Part shown: positions 11,119-19,973 of the stretch, piece by piece
How positions within the stretch are numbered: the stretch's first letter is position 1
Layout of the letters: every line of letters begins with the position of its first letter
Assembly (NCBI GenBank): GCA_050245975.1
Contig: JBFWWW010000006.1
Coordinates: 1-43,534 of the forward strand
Origin: JBFWWW01 sp050245975
GTDB taxonomy: Bacteria > Pseudomonadota > Alphaproteobacteria > Rhizobiales > Hyphomicrobiaceae
Reading direction: 5' to 3'
Length of the DNA: 43,534 bases
Made by a program: the position numbers and the translations under genes
The notes under the pieces: generated by a model
Database searches by the model: none
Seen by the model: the letters and a program-made list of their open reading frames with translations, nothing else
Told to the model about the DNA's origin: nothing

Positions 11119-11385
11119 TCAGGCCGACATCGCCTTAACGCGCGCGGCGAGGCGCGAGACTTTGCGCGACGCGGTGCGCTTGTGCAGGACACCCTTCTGG
11201 GCCGTCCGCATCAGAACCGGCTGCGCCGCCTTGAGGGCGTTGCGGGCCGCCGACTGGTCGCCGGCGGCGATCGCCTCCTCGACCTTGCGGACTTCGCCCT
11301 TGAGCCGGGTCTTGCGCGCCTTGTTGATCTCGGTGCGGCGGACCATCTTGCGCGCGGCCTTCTTGGCCGACTTGGTATTGGCCAT
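11119..11385 (-). CDS. rpsT: 30S ribosomal protein S20
   Basis: The 88-residue, strongly basic product begins MANTKSAKKAARKM and continues as helical Lys/Arg-rich sequence with LHKRTASRKVSRLAARV near the end, as in bacterial S20, which binds 16S rRNA early in 30S assembly. Single-gene unit with its own promoter (11507-11536) and a leader of about 115 bases. S20 is translationally autoregulated in E. coli; whether this leader does that is not visible. The position upstream of dnaA is typical for Hyphomicrobiales. Confidence 0.97.
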   Translation of the reverse strand: MANTKSAKKAARKMVRRTEINKARKTRLKGEVRKVEEAIAAGDQSAARNALKAAQPVLMRTAQKGVLHKRTASRKVSRLAARVKAMSA

Positions 11386-11506
11386 TCCTGAAGCTCCATG
11401 TTGGTACGGACCTTGCTCCGCAGACGTGCCTTAGGGCGGCGGCCGGCGGCGGTCGTAAACGTAAATGCCGCCCGCAACGGGGCTGCGAGCGGTCCTGGAC
11501 GGCGAT

Positions 11507-11536
11507 CCTATAGCCCGTGCGCGCCGGACGGGTCAA
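11507..11536 (-). promoter_or_regulatory. Sigma-70-type promoter of rpsT
   Basis: On the minus strand, TTGACC (11531-11536) as -35 and TATAGG (11507-11512) as -10 are separated by 18 bp (17 if CTATAG is read as the -10). Both are close to consensus and unusual in such GC-rich surroundings. The predicted start is near 11500. Confidence 0.65.
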
Positions 11537-11640
11537 CGGCGGCACACGGTATTTCAACGCGATAGGGGGCCGGGGACGGCCTGGACCGACGCCAAGCACC
11601 GACCCGGCAGGCGCCTGCTGCCGCCCTTGTGGAGACGCCG

Positions 11641-11793
11641 ATGCAGACCCTGATAAGCGACCTCGCCGACGCCGTGCAGGCCCGGAGGCCGCGGCGGCTG
11701 CTCGGCGGGGTGACGGCCTGCCTGATCGCCGCCGGCCTGCTCGCCCTGGCCCGGGGGTCGGCCCTGGCGCCGTTCGTCTACGCGGCGTTCTGA
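11641..11793 (+). CDS. Small 50-residue single-span membrane protein, unknown
   Basis: A short reading frame with a strong ribosome-binding site: GGAG (11631-11634) six bases before ATG. The product has a polar N-terminal helix (MQTLISDLADAVQARRPRR), one hydrophobic segment (about residues 21-37), a short Arg-containing stretch and the end PFVYAAF. The Arg cluster before the helix predicts a cytoplasmic N-terminus. Third codon positions are almost all G or C, like true genes here. It stands alone on the plus strand, converging on the enoyl-CoA hydratase gene with 2 bp between the stops. Not a family I recognise; a chance frame cannot be excluded. Confidence 0.5.
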   Translation: MQTLISDLADAVQARRPRRLLGGVTACLIAAGLLALARGSALAPFVYAAF

Positions 11794-11795
11794 GC

Positions 11796-12569
11796 CTAGC
11801 GGTGCCTGAAGGCCGGCTTGCGCTTCTCGACGAAGGCCGCCATGCCTTCCTTCTGGTCCTCGGTGGCGAACATCGAGTGGAAGACGCGCCGCTCGAAGCG
11901 GATGCCCTCGCCGAGGGTGGTCTCGAAGGCCCGGTTGACGCTCTCCTTGGTCATCATCACGGCGGTCAGCGACATGCCGGCGATCTTCTCGGCGGTCTTG
12001 ACGGCCTCCTCGACGAGGCTTGCCGCCGGAATGACGCGGCTCACGAGCCCGCAGCGCTCCGCCTCCGCGGCATCCATCATGCGGCCGGTCAGGCACATCT
12101 CCATCGCCTTCGACTTGCCGACGAAGCGGGCGAGCCGCTGCGTGCCGCCGGCGCCCGGCATGACCCCGAGTTGGATCTCCGGCTGCCCGAACTTGGCCGT
12201 GTCGGCGGCGAGAATGAAATCGCACATCATCGCCACCTCGCAGCCGCCGCCGAGCGCGTAGCCGGCGACGGCCGCGATCAGGGGCTTGCGGAAACGGCCG
12301 ACGCGGTCCCAGGCGCTGATGAAGTCTTCCTTGTAGGCCTGCATGTAGGTCTTGGACTGCATCTCCTTGATGTCGGCGCCGGCGGCGAAGGCCTTTTCGG
12401 TGCCGGTGATGACGACGCAGCCGATGCCGTCGTCCGCCTCCCACGCGTCGAGCGCGCTCGACACTTCCTTCACCAGCGTGCTGTTCAGGGCGTTGAGCGC
12501 AGCCGGCCGGTTGAGCCTGATCATGCCCACGCGCCCCTTCGTTTCGGTCAGAATCGTCTCATAGGCCAT
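11796..12569 (-). CDS. Enoyl-CoA hydratase
   Basis: Crotonase-fold enzyme adding water to trans-2-enoyl-CoA in fatty-acid beta-oxidation. The 257-residue product has the oxyanion-hole segments AAGADIKEM (62-70) and ALGGGCEVAM (105-114), and both catalytic glutamates: Glu111 in GGGCE and Glu131 in FGQPEIQLGVMPGAGGTQRL. Length and motifs match short-chain enoyl-CoA hydratases closely. ATG 12569 has AGGAG six bases upstream. It follows mutM by 38 bp on the same strand, probably co-transcribed; this mutM-enoyl-CoA hydratase neighbourhood is common in Bradyrhizobium relatives, with no obvious functional link. Confidence 0.94.
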   Translation of the reverse strand: MAYETILTETKGRVGMIRLNRPAALNALNSTLVKEVSSALDAWEADDGIGCVVITGTEKAFAAGADIKEMQSKTYMQAYKEDFISAWDRVGRFRKPLIAAVAGYALGGGCEVAMMCDFILAADTAKFGQPEIQLGVMPGAGGTQRLARFVGKSKAMEMCLTGRMMDAAEAERCGLVSRVIPAASLVEEAVKTAEKIAGMSLTAVMMTKESVNRAFETTLGEGIRFERRVFHSMFATEDQKEGMAAFVEKRKPAFRHR

Positions 12570-12607
12570 GCAACACTCCTTTGAACCGGGGCGGGCGGAC
12601 CCGACCG

Positions 12608-13492
12608 CTATGTCTGGCAGGATGGGCAGAAGAACGTCGAGCGGCCGCCCTGAACCTTGCGGCGGACGATGCCCCGGCAACCGGGCCTCAGGCAAGGCTC
12701 TCCTTCCCGGCCATAGACGGCGAAGCGGTCCTGAAAGGCGCCGGAGGAGCCATCGGCACGGCGGTAGTCGCGGAACGTGGAGCCGCCTGCGCCGAGCGCG
12801 TCCTGCAGGACGGACCGGATGGCGACGACGAGGCGTTCGGCCGCGGGCGTCGGCCGCCCCGCCCGGTCGGCGAGGCGCCGGGCCGGGGCCGTCGGCCGGA
12901 GCCGGGCCCTGAAGAGGGCCTCGCAGACATAGATGTTGCCGAGGCCGGCGACGATGCGCTGATCCATCAGGAATGCCTTGAGGTCCGTGCGCTTGCCGTC
13001 GGCGCGGGCGGCGAGATAGGCGGCATCGAGGCTGTTGCCGAGCGGCTCCACGCCCATGCCGCGGAACAGCGGGTGCGCCTCGAGCGTGTCGGTCGCGACC
13101 AGGAGCATGTACCCGAAGCGGCGCGCATCGTTGTAGGTGACGACCGCGCCGCCCGACATGCGGAACGTGACATGGTCGTGGGCCGCATCGTGCCCGTGCT
13201 CGTAGGTGAACTCGGCGAGCTGGCGCCTGCCGGCGCGCGGCGCCGCGATCGTGAAGCGCCCGCTCATGCCCAGATGCATAATGAGCGTCTCGCCGCCGGC
13301 GAGCGCGGCCAGCAGGTATTTGCCGCGGCGGGACAAATGGGCGACGCGCTGGCCTTCGAGGCGCTGGGCGAACCGGTCGGGAAAGGGAAAGCGCAGGTCC
13401 GGCCGGCGCACGTCGACGCCGGTGATCCTGCGCCCCGCCATCACGGGCTCGAGGCCGCGCCGCACCGTCTCGACTTCCGGAAGTTCGGGCAT
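12608..13492 (-). CDS. mutM: Formamidopyrimidine-DNA glycosylase (MutM/Fpg)
   Basis: Base-excision repair enzyme removing 8-oxoguanine and formamidopyrimidines, with beta/delta-lyase activity. The 294-residue product starts MPELPEVETVRRGLEP; after Met removal Pro1 is the nucleophile and Glu2 the acid. Lys58 in RRGKYLL corresponds to the conserved Lys57 of the mature enzyme. The C-terminal zinc finger has Cys267, Cys272, Cys289 and Cys292 (C-x4-C, C-x2-C) with the DNA-contacting Arg in GGRSTFFC. The ATG at 13492 is fixed by the obligatory MPELPE start, although the frame stays open upstream. Confidence 0.97.
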   Translation of the reverse strand: MPELPEVETVRRGLEPVMAGRRITGVDVRRPDLRFPFPDRFAQRLEGQRVAHLSRRGKYLLAALAGGETLIMHLGMSGRFTIAAPRAGRRQLAEFTYEHGHDAAHDHVTFRMSGGAVVTYNDARRFGYMLLVATDTLEAHPLFRGMGVEPLGNSLDAAYLAARADGKRTDLKAFLMDQRIVAGLGNIYVCEALFRARLRPTAPARRLADRAGRPTPAAERLVVAIRSVLQDALGAGGSTFRDYRRADGSSGAFQDRFAVYGREGEPCLRPGCRGIVRRKVQGGRSTFFCPSCQT

Positions 13493-13877
13493 CAGGTTTC
13501 CCGGCAAGAGCCATACGGCGCGTTTTCACGCGCGCGAGCAGATGGCGACGAGCGCACGAGGCAGGTCGAGGCCGCCCGAGCACGTCGGATCGAGGGTTTG
13601 CTGGCGATCATGGGCTGGCGAATGAGCGGCCGCAAGCCCGCGGGCGATCGATCCTGCCAGGAAAAAGAGCGCATCGGCCGACGCAAATGCGTCACCATTT
13701 TTGCCGCTTGACACAAGGTCTGGCGTCTCGACGCCGGACAACACCGCAGGCGGCGCGCGCGGATCATCAACAGGCGACATCGCTCAATCATTATTTAACC
13801 GCAAACCCCTCAAATGGTGAGCAACAAGCGCGGCCACGAGATGCGGCAGCCGGCTCGCGCGCCAAGAGGGAACTGTC
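13493..13877. other. 385-bp gap with palindromes between mutM and an unknown gene
   Basis: No gene is supported here; small minus-strand frames lack ribosome-binding sites. It should hold the divergent promoters of mutM and the gene at 13878. A TTGACA (13708-13713) on the plus strand is a good -35, but no matching -10 follows at 17 bp. An AT-rich patch lies at about 13791-13800. The palindromes are listed separately. Confidence 0.5.
13680..13739. promoter_or_regulatory. Two palindromes flanking a TTGACA box
   Basis: Palindrome 1: GACGCA (13680-13685), AA, TGCGTC (13688-13693). Palindrome 2: GTCTGGCGTC (13718-13727), TC, GACGCCGGAC (13730-13739), perfect except one T-G pair. TTGACA (13708-13713) lies between them. 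Both share a GACGC/GCGTC core, which suggests operator sites for one regulator between divergent genes. The two-base centre of palindrome 2 makes an RNA hairpin less likely than a DNA-binding site. Confidence 0.4.
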
Positions 13878-14504
13878 ATGCGCTTTAAGGCTCCTCCCTG
13901 CGTCGTCGTCGTGAAGCGTGAAGACAAGCAGGAGAAGCTGACGCAGTTCCTCAATTCATTTCTCGATCGCCGCGGCCGCGAAGGCCCGCTCGAGACTTTC
14001 GCCAGCCTCTCGCTCGTGGCGCGCTCCGCCGACAGTCCGGTCGCGCACGCGCTCGCCGGGATGGGCGAGCGGCTGATCGGAAACGGCCTCGCCGTGCGCG
14101 CGATCTTCGCCACCATGGGACCGCAGGAGGTGGCGATGTCGTGGTGCGCGGGCGGCGCCCTGCCGTTCGACCGCGACGTGCGCATGATGCACAATCCGCG
14201 CCTGCTCGAGGCGCACGAGCTTCTGGTCCTTGGCCCTCGCACCTGCTGGATCGGCGACAGCATGCGGCGCGATCCCGCCAAGCGCGACGCGTGGGAATAT
14301 TTCGTCGAGGCCTCGACCGAGTCCTCGGCGTTTGCCCGCACGTCGTTCGAGCGCCTGTGGGCCCTGGCCGAGCCGGTGGCGCGCACCGCCCGGGCACCGC
14401 GCTCGCCGCTGGCCGCGCCGGCGGTCACCGCCGACCTCGCCGAGGCGCTGACGCCCCCCGCCCCGCAGGGCGATTCCGAGCCGTCGGCGGCCACCCGGCA
14501 CTGA
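13878..14504 (+). CDS. Conserved-looking protein of unknown function
   Basis: A 208-residue protein I cannot assign. It begins MRFKAPPCVVVVKREDKQEKL, which reads as a short beta strand plus a charged helix. The centre contains VRAIFATMGPQEVAMSW and VRMMHNPRLLEAHELLVLGPRTCWIGDSMRRDP, a compact domain rich in Trp, His and Arg. The last 40 residues are Ala/Pro-rich and probably disordered. No signal peptide or membrane helix. GAGGG lies seven bases before ATG, and codon use matches neighbours, so the gene is real. In related genomes ubiE often sits divergent from mutM at this position; this protein shows no methyltransferase motif and is not UbiE. Confidence 0.7.
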   Translation: MRFKAPPCVVVVKREDKQEKLTQFLNSFLDRRGREGPLETFASLSLVARSADSPVAHALAGMGERLIGNGLAVRAIFATMGPQEVAMSWCAGGALPFDRDVRMMHNPRLLEAHELLVLGPRTCWIGDSMRRDPAKRDAWEYFVEASTESSAFARTSFERLWALAEPVARTARAPRSPLAAPAVTADLAEALTPPAPQGDSEPSAATRH

Positions 14505-14684
14505 GCTCGGGGCCGGCCGGCTGAGGGTCGGCGCCCCGACGCCGGAAAACGCCCGCAAGAAGGCGCAAGACCGTCCAATCGGGGACATTCCACGCGCGCC
14601 CGCCACTTTTCGCCCCCGCCTGCGTGATCCAATCTCGCTCTAACGGATGCCGGAAGGCCGTCCGGGAGAGCCAAGGATCACGCC

Positions 14685-17600
14685 ATGTCCGTCCTGCCCC
14701 GCATTCTTCTCACCCTTCTGCTTGCCGTTGCCGCCGCGCTCCCCGCCGCCGCGCAGGAAAAGCCGTTCGTCAATGCCGGCGTGGCCAAGGACGCCGAACG
14801 CTACGAAACGTTCATCGGCGCGACCTACAAGCCGCAGAAGGGTGGCCAGGACTTCAAGGCCCAGGGCTTGCAGGCGCTGAGCCGGGCGAACGATCCGCGC
14901 GCGGCCTCGCGGGCCTACGCACAGGCCGCCGCCGCCGATCCCAAGGACGCGACCGCCTGGCTCGGGCTTGCCCGCGCGCTGCTGGCGATCACGCCCGACG
15001 CCAACCGGAGCAGCGAGCGCTACGACCTGCCGGTGAATGCCTCCGGCGCGGCCTGGCTCGCCTACCAGCGCGCGCAAGGCAAGCCGCTGAAGGCGCAGGC
15101 CCTCGTCGTATTGTCGGATGCCCTGAAGCGCCGCTCGTACTGGCGCCCGGCCATCGACGCGCTGAGTGCCAGCCTCACGCTCGTCGACCAGCCCGAGACC
15201 CGGCAGGCCTATGACCTGCTGCGCGCCGAGCACGGCTTCCGCATCCTCGAATACAAGGTCGATGCCGACGCGGCCCAGCCGCGCCTGTGCATCCAGTTTT
15301 CCGAACGGCTGGCGACGGGGCAGACCGACTGGGCGAAATTCTTCACCGTCGACGGCAAGGATCCGGTCGGCGTGTCGGCCGAAACGCAGCAGATCTGTCT
15401 CGACGGCTTCGCGCACGGCAAGCGCTACGAGGTGCAGGTGCGCGCCGGCCTGCCGTCGGCGATTGCCTCCGAGTCGCTGAGCAAGACGGCCGACCTCGCC
15501 GTCTACGTGCGCGACCGCACCCCATCCGTGCGCGCCACGGGCCGCAACTACGTGCTGCCGAACAAGGGCCAGCAGGGCATTCCGCTCGTCACCGTGAACA
15601 CCGAGCGCGTCGGCGTCGAGGTCTATCGCATCGGCGACCGCGGGCTGGCGCAGGTGCTGCAGAGCGGCGATTTCCAGAAGGCGATCTCGTCCTACGAGAC
15701 CGAGGCGATCAAGGAACGCACGGGCGCGCGCGTCTACAGCGGCGAGCTTGCGACCCAGGTGCGGCTCAATGAAGACGTGACGACCGCGTTCCCGGTGTCG
15801 GAGGCGATCCCGACGCTGCAGCCCGGCGTCTACGTGCTGTCGGCCTATGCGTTGCCGAAAAAGGACAACGGCGGCCAGGCGGCGACGCAGTGGTTCATCG
15901 TTTCCGATCTCGGCCTGACGGCGTTCAGCGCGGCCGACGGCGTGCACGCCTTCGTGCGCTCGCTGGCGACGGCGCAGCCGGTCGCGCGCGCCTCCGTGCG
16001 CCTGGTGGCGAAGAACAACGAGGTGCTCGGCACGGCGACGACGGACGAGCGCGGCTATGCGCGGTTCGACGCCGCATTGAAACGCGGCGAGGGTGGACAG
16101 GCGCCTGCGATCCTCGTCGCCGAGACGGGGCAGACGACGGGGCAGCCCGACTACGCCTTCCTCGATCTGTCGGCTGCGGCCTTCGATCTCACCGACCGCG
16201 GCGTGAAGGGCCGCGAGGCGCCCGGACCCATCGATGCCTACGCGTACACCGATCGCGGCGTGTATCGCCCCGGCGAGCCGGTGCATCTGACCACGCTGCT
16301 GCGCCAGCGCGACGGCCTGCCGGCGACGCTGCCCGCAACGGTGATCTTCGTGCGGCCGGACGGCGTCGAGCATTCGCGCGTCGCGCTGACCGATCAGGCG
16401 CAAGGCGGCCGGACGACGACGCTCGCGCTCAACGGCGGCGCGATGACCGGCACGTGGCACGTGCGCGTGCACACCGATCCCAAGTCCGAAGCGCTGGCCG
16501 ACGTCGCCTTCCTCGTCGAGGATTTCGTGCCGGAGCGGCTGGAGCTGAAGCTCGAGCCCGCGTCCGCTGCCGTGTCGCCGGGCGACCCTGCGAAGGTGAA
16601 GGTCGCGGGACGCTATCTCTACGGCCCGCCGGCTGCCGGGCTCTCCATCGAGGGCGAGACCGTCGTGCGCCTGTCGTCGAAGGACGTGCCGGGCTTTGCC
16701 GGCTACAGGTTCGGACTGGCCGACGACCAGGTCAGCCCCGTGCGCAAGACGCTCGAAGGCCTGCCGCAGACGGGCGATGACGGCCGCGCCGACGTGCCGG
16801 TCGATCTGCCCGCGCTGGTGAAGACGTCGCGGCCGCTCGAGGCGGAGGTGATCGTGCGCCTGCGCGAGAGCGGCGGCCGCACCATCGAGCGCTCGATCGT
16901 GATCCCGGTGGATCTGCGCCAGCCGCGCATCGGCATCAAGCCGCTGTTCACGAGCATGCAGATCGGCGACGGCGACACGGCGGCCTTCAATGCCGTGCTG
17001 CTGGACGCGAGCGGCAAGGCCGTTGCGGCGAAAGATTTGAAGTGGGAGCTGTTGCGCCTCGACCGGCGCTGGCAGTGGTACAACCGCGACGGCTCGTGGG
17101 CCTACGAGACGACGACGCACACGCGCCGCATCGCCAGCGGCTCGGCGGACGCGACGGCCGACAAGCCGGCCGAGATCGCCGCCAAGGTCGGCTGGGGCCG
17201 CTACCGGCTCGAGGTCAGCTCGCCCGACGGCGCCGCGGTCTCCAGCATCGAGTTCAACGCCGGCTATTGGGCGGAGGAAGCGGCGGAAAGCCCGGAAATC
17301 CTCGACGTTGCGCTCGACAAGACGGCCTACCGCGTCGGCGATACGGCGCGCATCAAGATCACGTCGCGCGTCGCCGGCAAGGCGCTCGTCGCGGTGCTGG
17401 GCTCCGGCCTGCTGGCGACGAAGGAGGTGGACCTGCCCGCCGGCGGCGGCGAGGTCACGATGAAGGTGGAGAAGGACTGGGCGCCGGGCGCCTACGCGAC
17501 TGTGCTGCACTACCGCGCGATGGACGAGAAGGCCAAGCGCATGCCCAACCGCGCCATCGGCCTGCGCTGGGTGGCGGTCGACCAGTCCGACAACACGCTC

Positions 17601-19946
17601 AAGGTGGCGATGGACGTTCCCGAGAAGATCAAGTCGGGCAGCCAGCTTGTCGTCCCGGTGAAACTCGGCGGCCTCAAGACCGGCGAGGAGGCGCACGTCA
17701 CCATCGCCGCCGTCGATGTCGGCATTCTCAACCTGACGCGCTTCGAAGCGCCGAAGCCGGAAGCCTGGTTCTTCGGCCAGCGGCGCCTGTCGGCTGAAAT
17801 CCGCGACTTCTACGGCCGCCTCATCGACGGCATGCGCGCCGAGCGCGGCGCGCTGCGGTCGGGCGGCGACGGCACGGCCGGCATGACCATGCACGGCAGC
17901 CCGCCGGTCGAGAAGACGGTGGCGCTGTTCTCGGGCATCGTGCGCGTCGGCGACGACGGCGTCGCGCGCGCGACGTTCGACATGCCGGACTTCAACGGCA
18001 CGGTGCGGCTCTCGGCGGTGGCCTGGAGCGGGACGAAGCTCGGCTCGGCCTCGCGCGACGTCATCGTGCGCGACGCGGTGGCGCTGGTGGCCTCCGGTCC
18101 GCGCTTCCTGACGCTCGGCGACGAGGCGCGGCTGGAGATCAGCGTGCACAACGTCGAGGGGCCGGCGGCCGACTATGCCATCTCGGCGGACTACTCGGGC
18201 GGCATGACGGGCCAGGCGTTCGCGCGCTCCGTGGCCCTCAAGGCCGGCGAGCGCAAGCGTGAGGCGTTCACCCTCAAGCCGACGGACGTCGGCCAGATGA
18301 GCCTTGTCGTTCGTGTCGCCGGGCCCGGCGGCATCGACGTGCACCGGACGCTGACATTCGACGTCAAGCCGCCGGCCAGCGACATCAAGCGCCTGACGGT
18401 CAGCGAGCTTGCGGCCAACGGCGGCAGGATCACGGTGTCGAGCGACCTGCTCGCCGACATGATCCCGAGCCGCTCGAAGGTCATTCTCAATGTCGGACCG
18501 ATGGCGGCCATGGACCCGGCCGGCCTGCTGGCCTCGCTCGACCGCTACCCGTACGGCTGCGCGGAACAGACGGTGAGCCGCGCGCTGCCGCTGCTCTATG
18601 CCAACGACGTGGCGCGCCAGATCGGCGTCGCCGACGACGCGAAGGCGCGGGAGCGCGTGCAGAAGGCCATCGCGCGCGTGTTCGAGATGCAGGACGCGTC
18701 GGGCGCGTTCGGCATCTGGGGGCCGTCGGACGGCGACATGTGGCTGACGAGCTACGTGACGGACTTCCTGTCGCGGGCGAAGGAGGCCGGCTACAGCGTG
18801 CCGCAGCGACAGCTCGGGCTGGCGCTCGACCGGCTGCAGAACTTCATCAGCTACGCGCAGGACTTCGAGAAGGGCGGCGAGGACAGGGCGTACGCGCTCT
18901 ATGTCCTGGCCCGCAACGGCCGCGCGCCGGTGGGCGAGCTGCGCTACTACGTCGACACGAGGCTCGACCGCTTCGCGACGCCGCTGTCGCAGGCTCAGCT
19001 CGGCGCGGCGCTGGCGATGCTCGGCGACATGCCGCGGGCGGAGCGCGCGTTCCATGCCGCGCTGCAGACGGTCTCATCGCCGGACGACGGCCTGTCGCGG
19101 CGCGACTACGGCACCAGCCTTCGCGACGGCGCCGCACTGGTGACATTGGCGGCCGAGACGCGCGTTGCGCGCAACGACGTGCCGCGGCTCGTCAACGTCA
19201 TCGCCAAGGCGTACGCATCCAAGACCTACACCTCGACGCAGGAGCAGGCGTGGATGCTGCTTGCCGTGCGGGCGCTGGCGGATCAGGCCAAGGATACCCG
19301 CCTGACCGTGGGCGATGCGCCGCAGACCGGCCCGCTGCTCAAGACGCTGACGGCGGCGCAGCTCAAGTCCGGCGCCGTCGTCGTTACCAATCGCGGCGAC
19401 GCGGCGGTCGATGCCACCGTGTCGGTGATCGGTTCGGCGCTGACGCCCGAACCTGCCATCGTGCACGGCTTCAAGATCGAGCGCAGCTACTACACGCTGG
19501 ACGGCAGGAAGGTGGAGCTGGAGAGCGCCAATGGCGGCGAGAGCAAGGTGGCGCAGAACGACCGCCTCGTGGTCGTGCTCAAGGTCGATGCGCCGGAGGC
19601 GGGCGGCCGCATCCTGCTGGTCGACCGCCTCCCCGCCGGCCTCGAGATCGAGAACCCGCGGCTGGTCGACAGCGGCGATATCAAGTCGCTGTCCTGGCTC
19701 AAGACCACCGTCGAACCGGGCCACACCGAGTTCCGCGACGATCGCTTCGTGGCGGCGTTCGACTTCTTCGGCTCGGAGCGCCGGCAGCGCAACGACAACC
19801 TGTCGGGCGCGACGGTTGCCTACGTCGTGCGCGCCGTGACGCCGGGCCGCTACGTGCATCCGGCGGCCACGGTCGAGGATATGTACCGGCCCGATCGGTT
19901 TGCGCGCACGGGCGCAGGCCATCTCGAGGTCACGGCCAGGAACTGA
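14685..19946 (+). CDS. Bacterial alpha-2-macroglobulin with intact thioester motif
   Basis: A 1753-residue secreted protein: signal peptide (about 1-23, ending PAAAQ), a TPR-like helix pair (NDPRAASRAYAQAAAADPKDATAWLGLARALL), then successive beta-sandwich MG domains and a C-terminal helical thioester domain. The motif YGCAEQ places Cys1292 and Gln1295 as the internal thioester, matching the CxEQ pattern, so covalent trapping of attacking proteases is expected. Length fits YfhM-type proteins. Bacterial alpha-2-macroglobulins of this type are known to occur beside pbpC; the stop here is 27 bases from the pbpC start. The shared role proposed for the pair is periplasmic defence when the envelope is breached by proteases and the wall must be repaired. 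No N-terminal lipobox is present, so it is probably soluble in the periplasm. Confidence 0.93.
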   Translation: MSVLPRILLTLLLAVAAALPAAAQEKPFVNAGVAKDAERYETFIGATYKPQKGGQDFKAQGLQALSRANDPRAASRAYAQAAAADPKDATAWLGLARALLAITPDANRSSERYDLPVNASGAAWLAYQRAQGKPLKAQALVVLSDALKRRSYWRPAIDALSASLTLVDQPETRQAYDLLRAEHGFRILEYKVDADAAQPRLCIQFSERLATGQTDWAKFFTVDGKDPVGVSAETQQICLDGFAHGKRYEVQVRAGLPSAIASESLSKTADLAVYVRDRTPSVRATGRNYVLPNKGQQGIPLVTVNTERVGVEVYRIGDRGLAQVLQSGDFQKAISSYETEAIKERTGARVYSGELATQVRLNEDVTTAFPVSEAIPTLQPGVYVLSAYALPKKDNGGQAATQWFIVSDLGLTAFSAADGVHAFVRSLATAQPVARASVRLVAKNNEVLGTATTDERGYARFDAALKRGEGGQAPAILVAETGQTTGQPDYAFLDLSAAAFDLTDRGVKGREAPGPIDAYAYTDRGVYRPGEPVHLTTLLRQRDGLPATLPATVIFVRPDGVEHSRVALTDQAQGGRTTTLALNGGAMTGTWHVRVHTDPKSEALADVAFLVEDFVPERLELKLEPASAAVSPGDPAKVKVAGRYLYGPPAAGLSIEGETVVRLSSKDVPGFAGYRFGLADDQVSPVRKTLEGLPQTGDDGRADVPVDLPALVKTSRPLEAEVIVRLRESGGRTIERSIVIPVDLRQPRIGIKPLFTSMQIGDGDTAAFNAVLLDASGKAVAAKDLKWELLRLDRRWQWYNRDGSWAYETTTHTRRIASGSADATADKPAEIAAKVGWGRYRLEVSSPDGAAVSSIEFNAGYWAEEAAESPEILDVALDKTAYRVGDTARIKITSRVAGKALVAVLGSGLLATKEVDLPAGGGEVTMKVEKDWAPGAYATVLHYRAMDEKAKRMPNRAIGLRWVAVDQSDNTLKVAMDVPEKIKSGSQLVVPVKLGGLKTGEEAHVTIAAVDVGILNLTRFEAPKPEAWFFGQRRLSAEIRDFYGRLIDGMRAERGALRSGGDGTAGMTMHGSPPVEKTVALFSGIVRVGDDGVARATFDMPDFNGTVRLSAVAWSGTKLGSASRDVIVRDAVALVASGPRFLTLGDEARLEISVHNVEGPAADYAISADYSGGMTGQAFARSVALKAGERKREAFTLKPTDVGQMSLVVRVAGPGGIDVHRTLTFDVKPPASDIKRLTVSELAANGGRITVSSDLLADMIPSRSKVILNVGPMAAMDPAGLLASLDRYPYGCAEQTVSRALPLLYANDVARQIGVADDAKARERVQKAIARVFEMQDASGAFGIWGPSDGDMWLTSYVTDFLSRAKEAGYSVPQRQLGLALDRLQNFISYAQDFEKGGEDRAYALYVLARNGRAPVGELRYYVDTRLDRFATPLSQAQLGAALAMLGDMPRAERAFHAALQTVSSPDDGLSRRDYGTSLRDGAALVTLAAETRVARNDVPRLVNVIAKAYASKTYTSTQEQAWMLLAVRALADQAKDTRLTVGDAPQTGPLLKTLTAAQLKSGAVVVTNRGDAAVDATVSVIGSALTPEPAIVHGFKIERSYYTLDGRKVELESANGGESKVAQNDRLVVVLKVDAPEAGGRILLVDRLPAGLEIENPRLVDSGDIKSLSWLKTTVEPGHTEFRDDRFVAAFDFFGSERRQRNDNLSGATVAYVVRAVTPGRYVHPAATVEDMYRPDRFARTGAGHLEVTARN

Positions 19947-19973
19947 ACCAAGTCCCTGAGCCAGGTGTTGAGC

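Noticed and set aside
10649..11192. Minus-strand open frames in the gene-free stretch near rpsT
   Set aside because: Arg/Pro/Ser-rich products without start signals, partly overlapping rpsT; treated as chance.
11796..13583. Apparent 595-residue protein joining the enoyl-CoA hydratase to upstream sequence
   Set aside because: The extension is the wrong frame of mutM; the hydratase has its own ATG with AGGAG at 12569.
14640..19055. Minus-strand open frame of 1471 codons opposite the alpha-2-macroglobulin gene
   Set aside because: It mirrors a long GC-rich gene; the product is Arg/His/Ala-rich without domains and has no ribosome-binding site. High G+C at third positions removes stop codons on the other strand.
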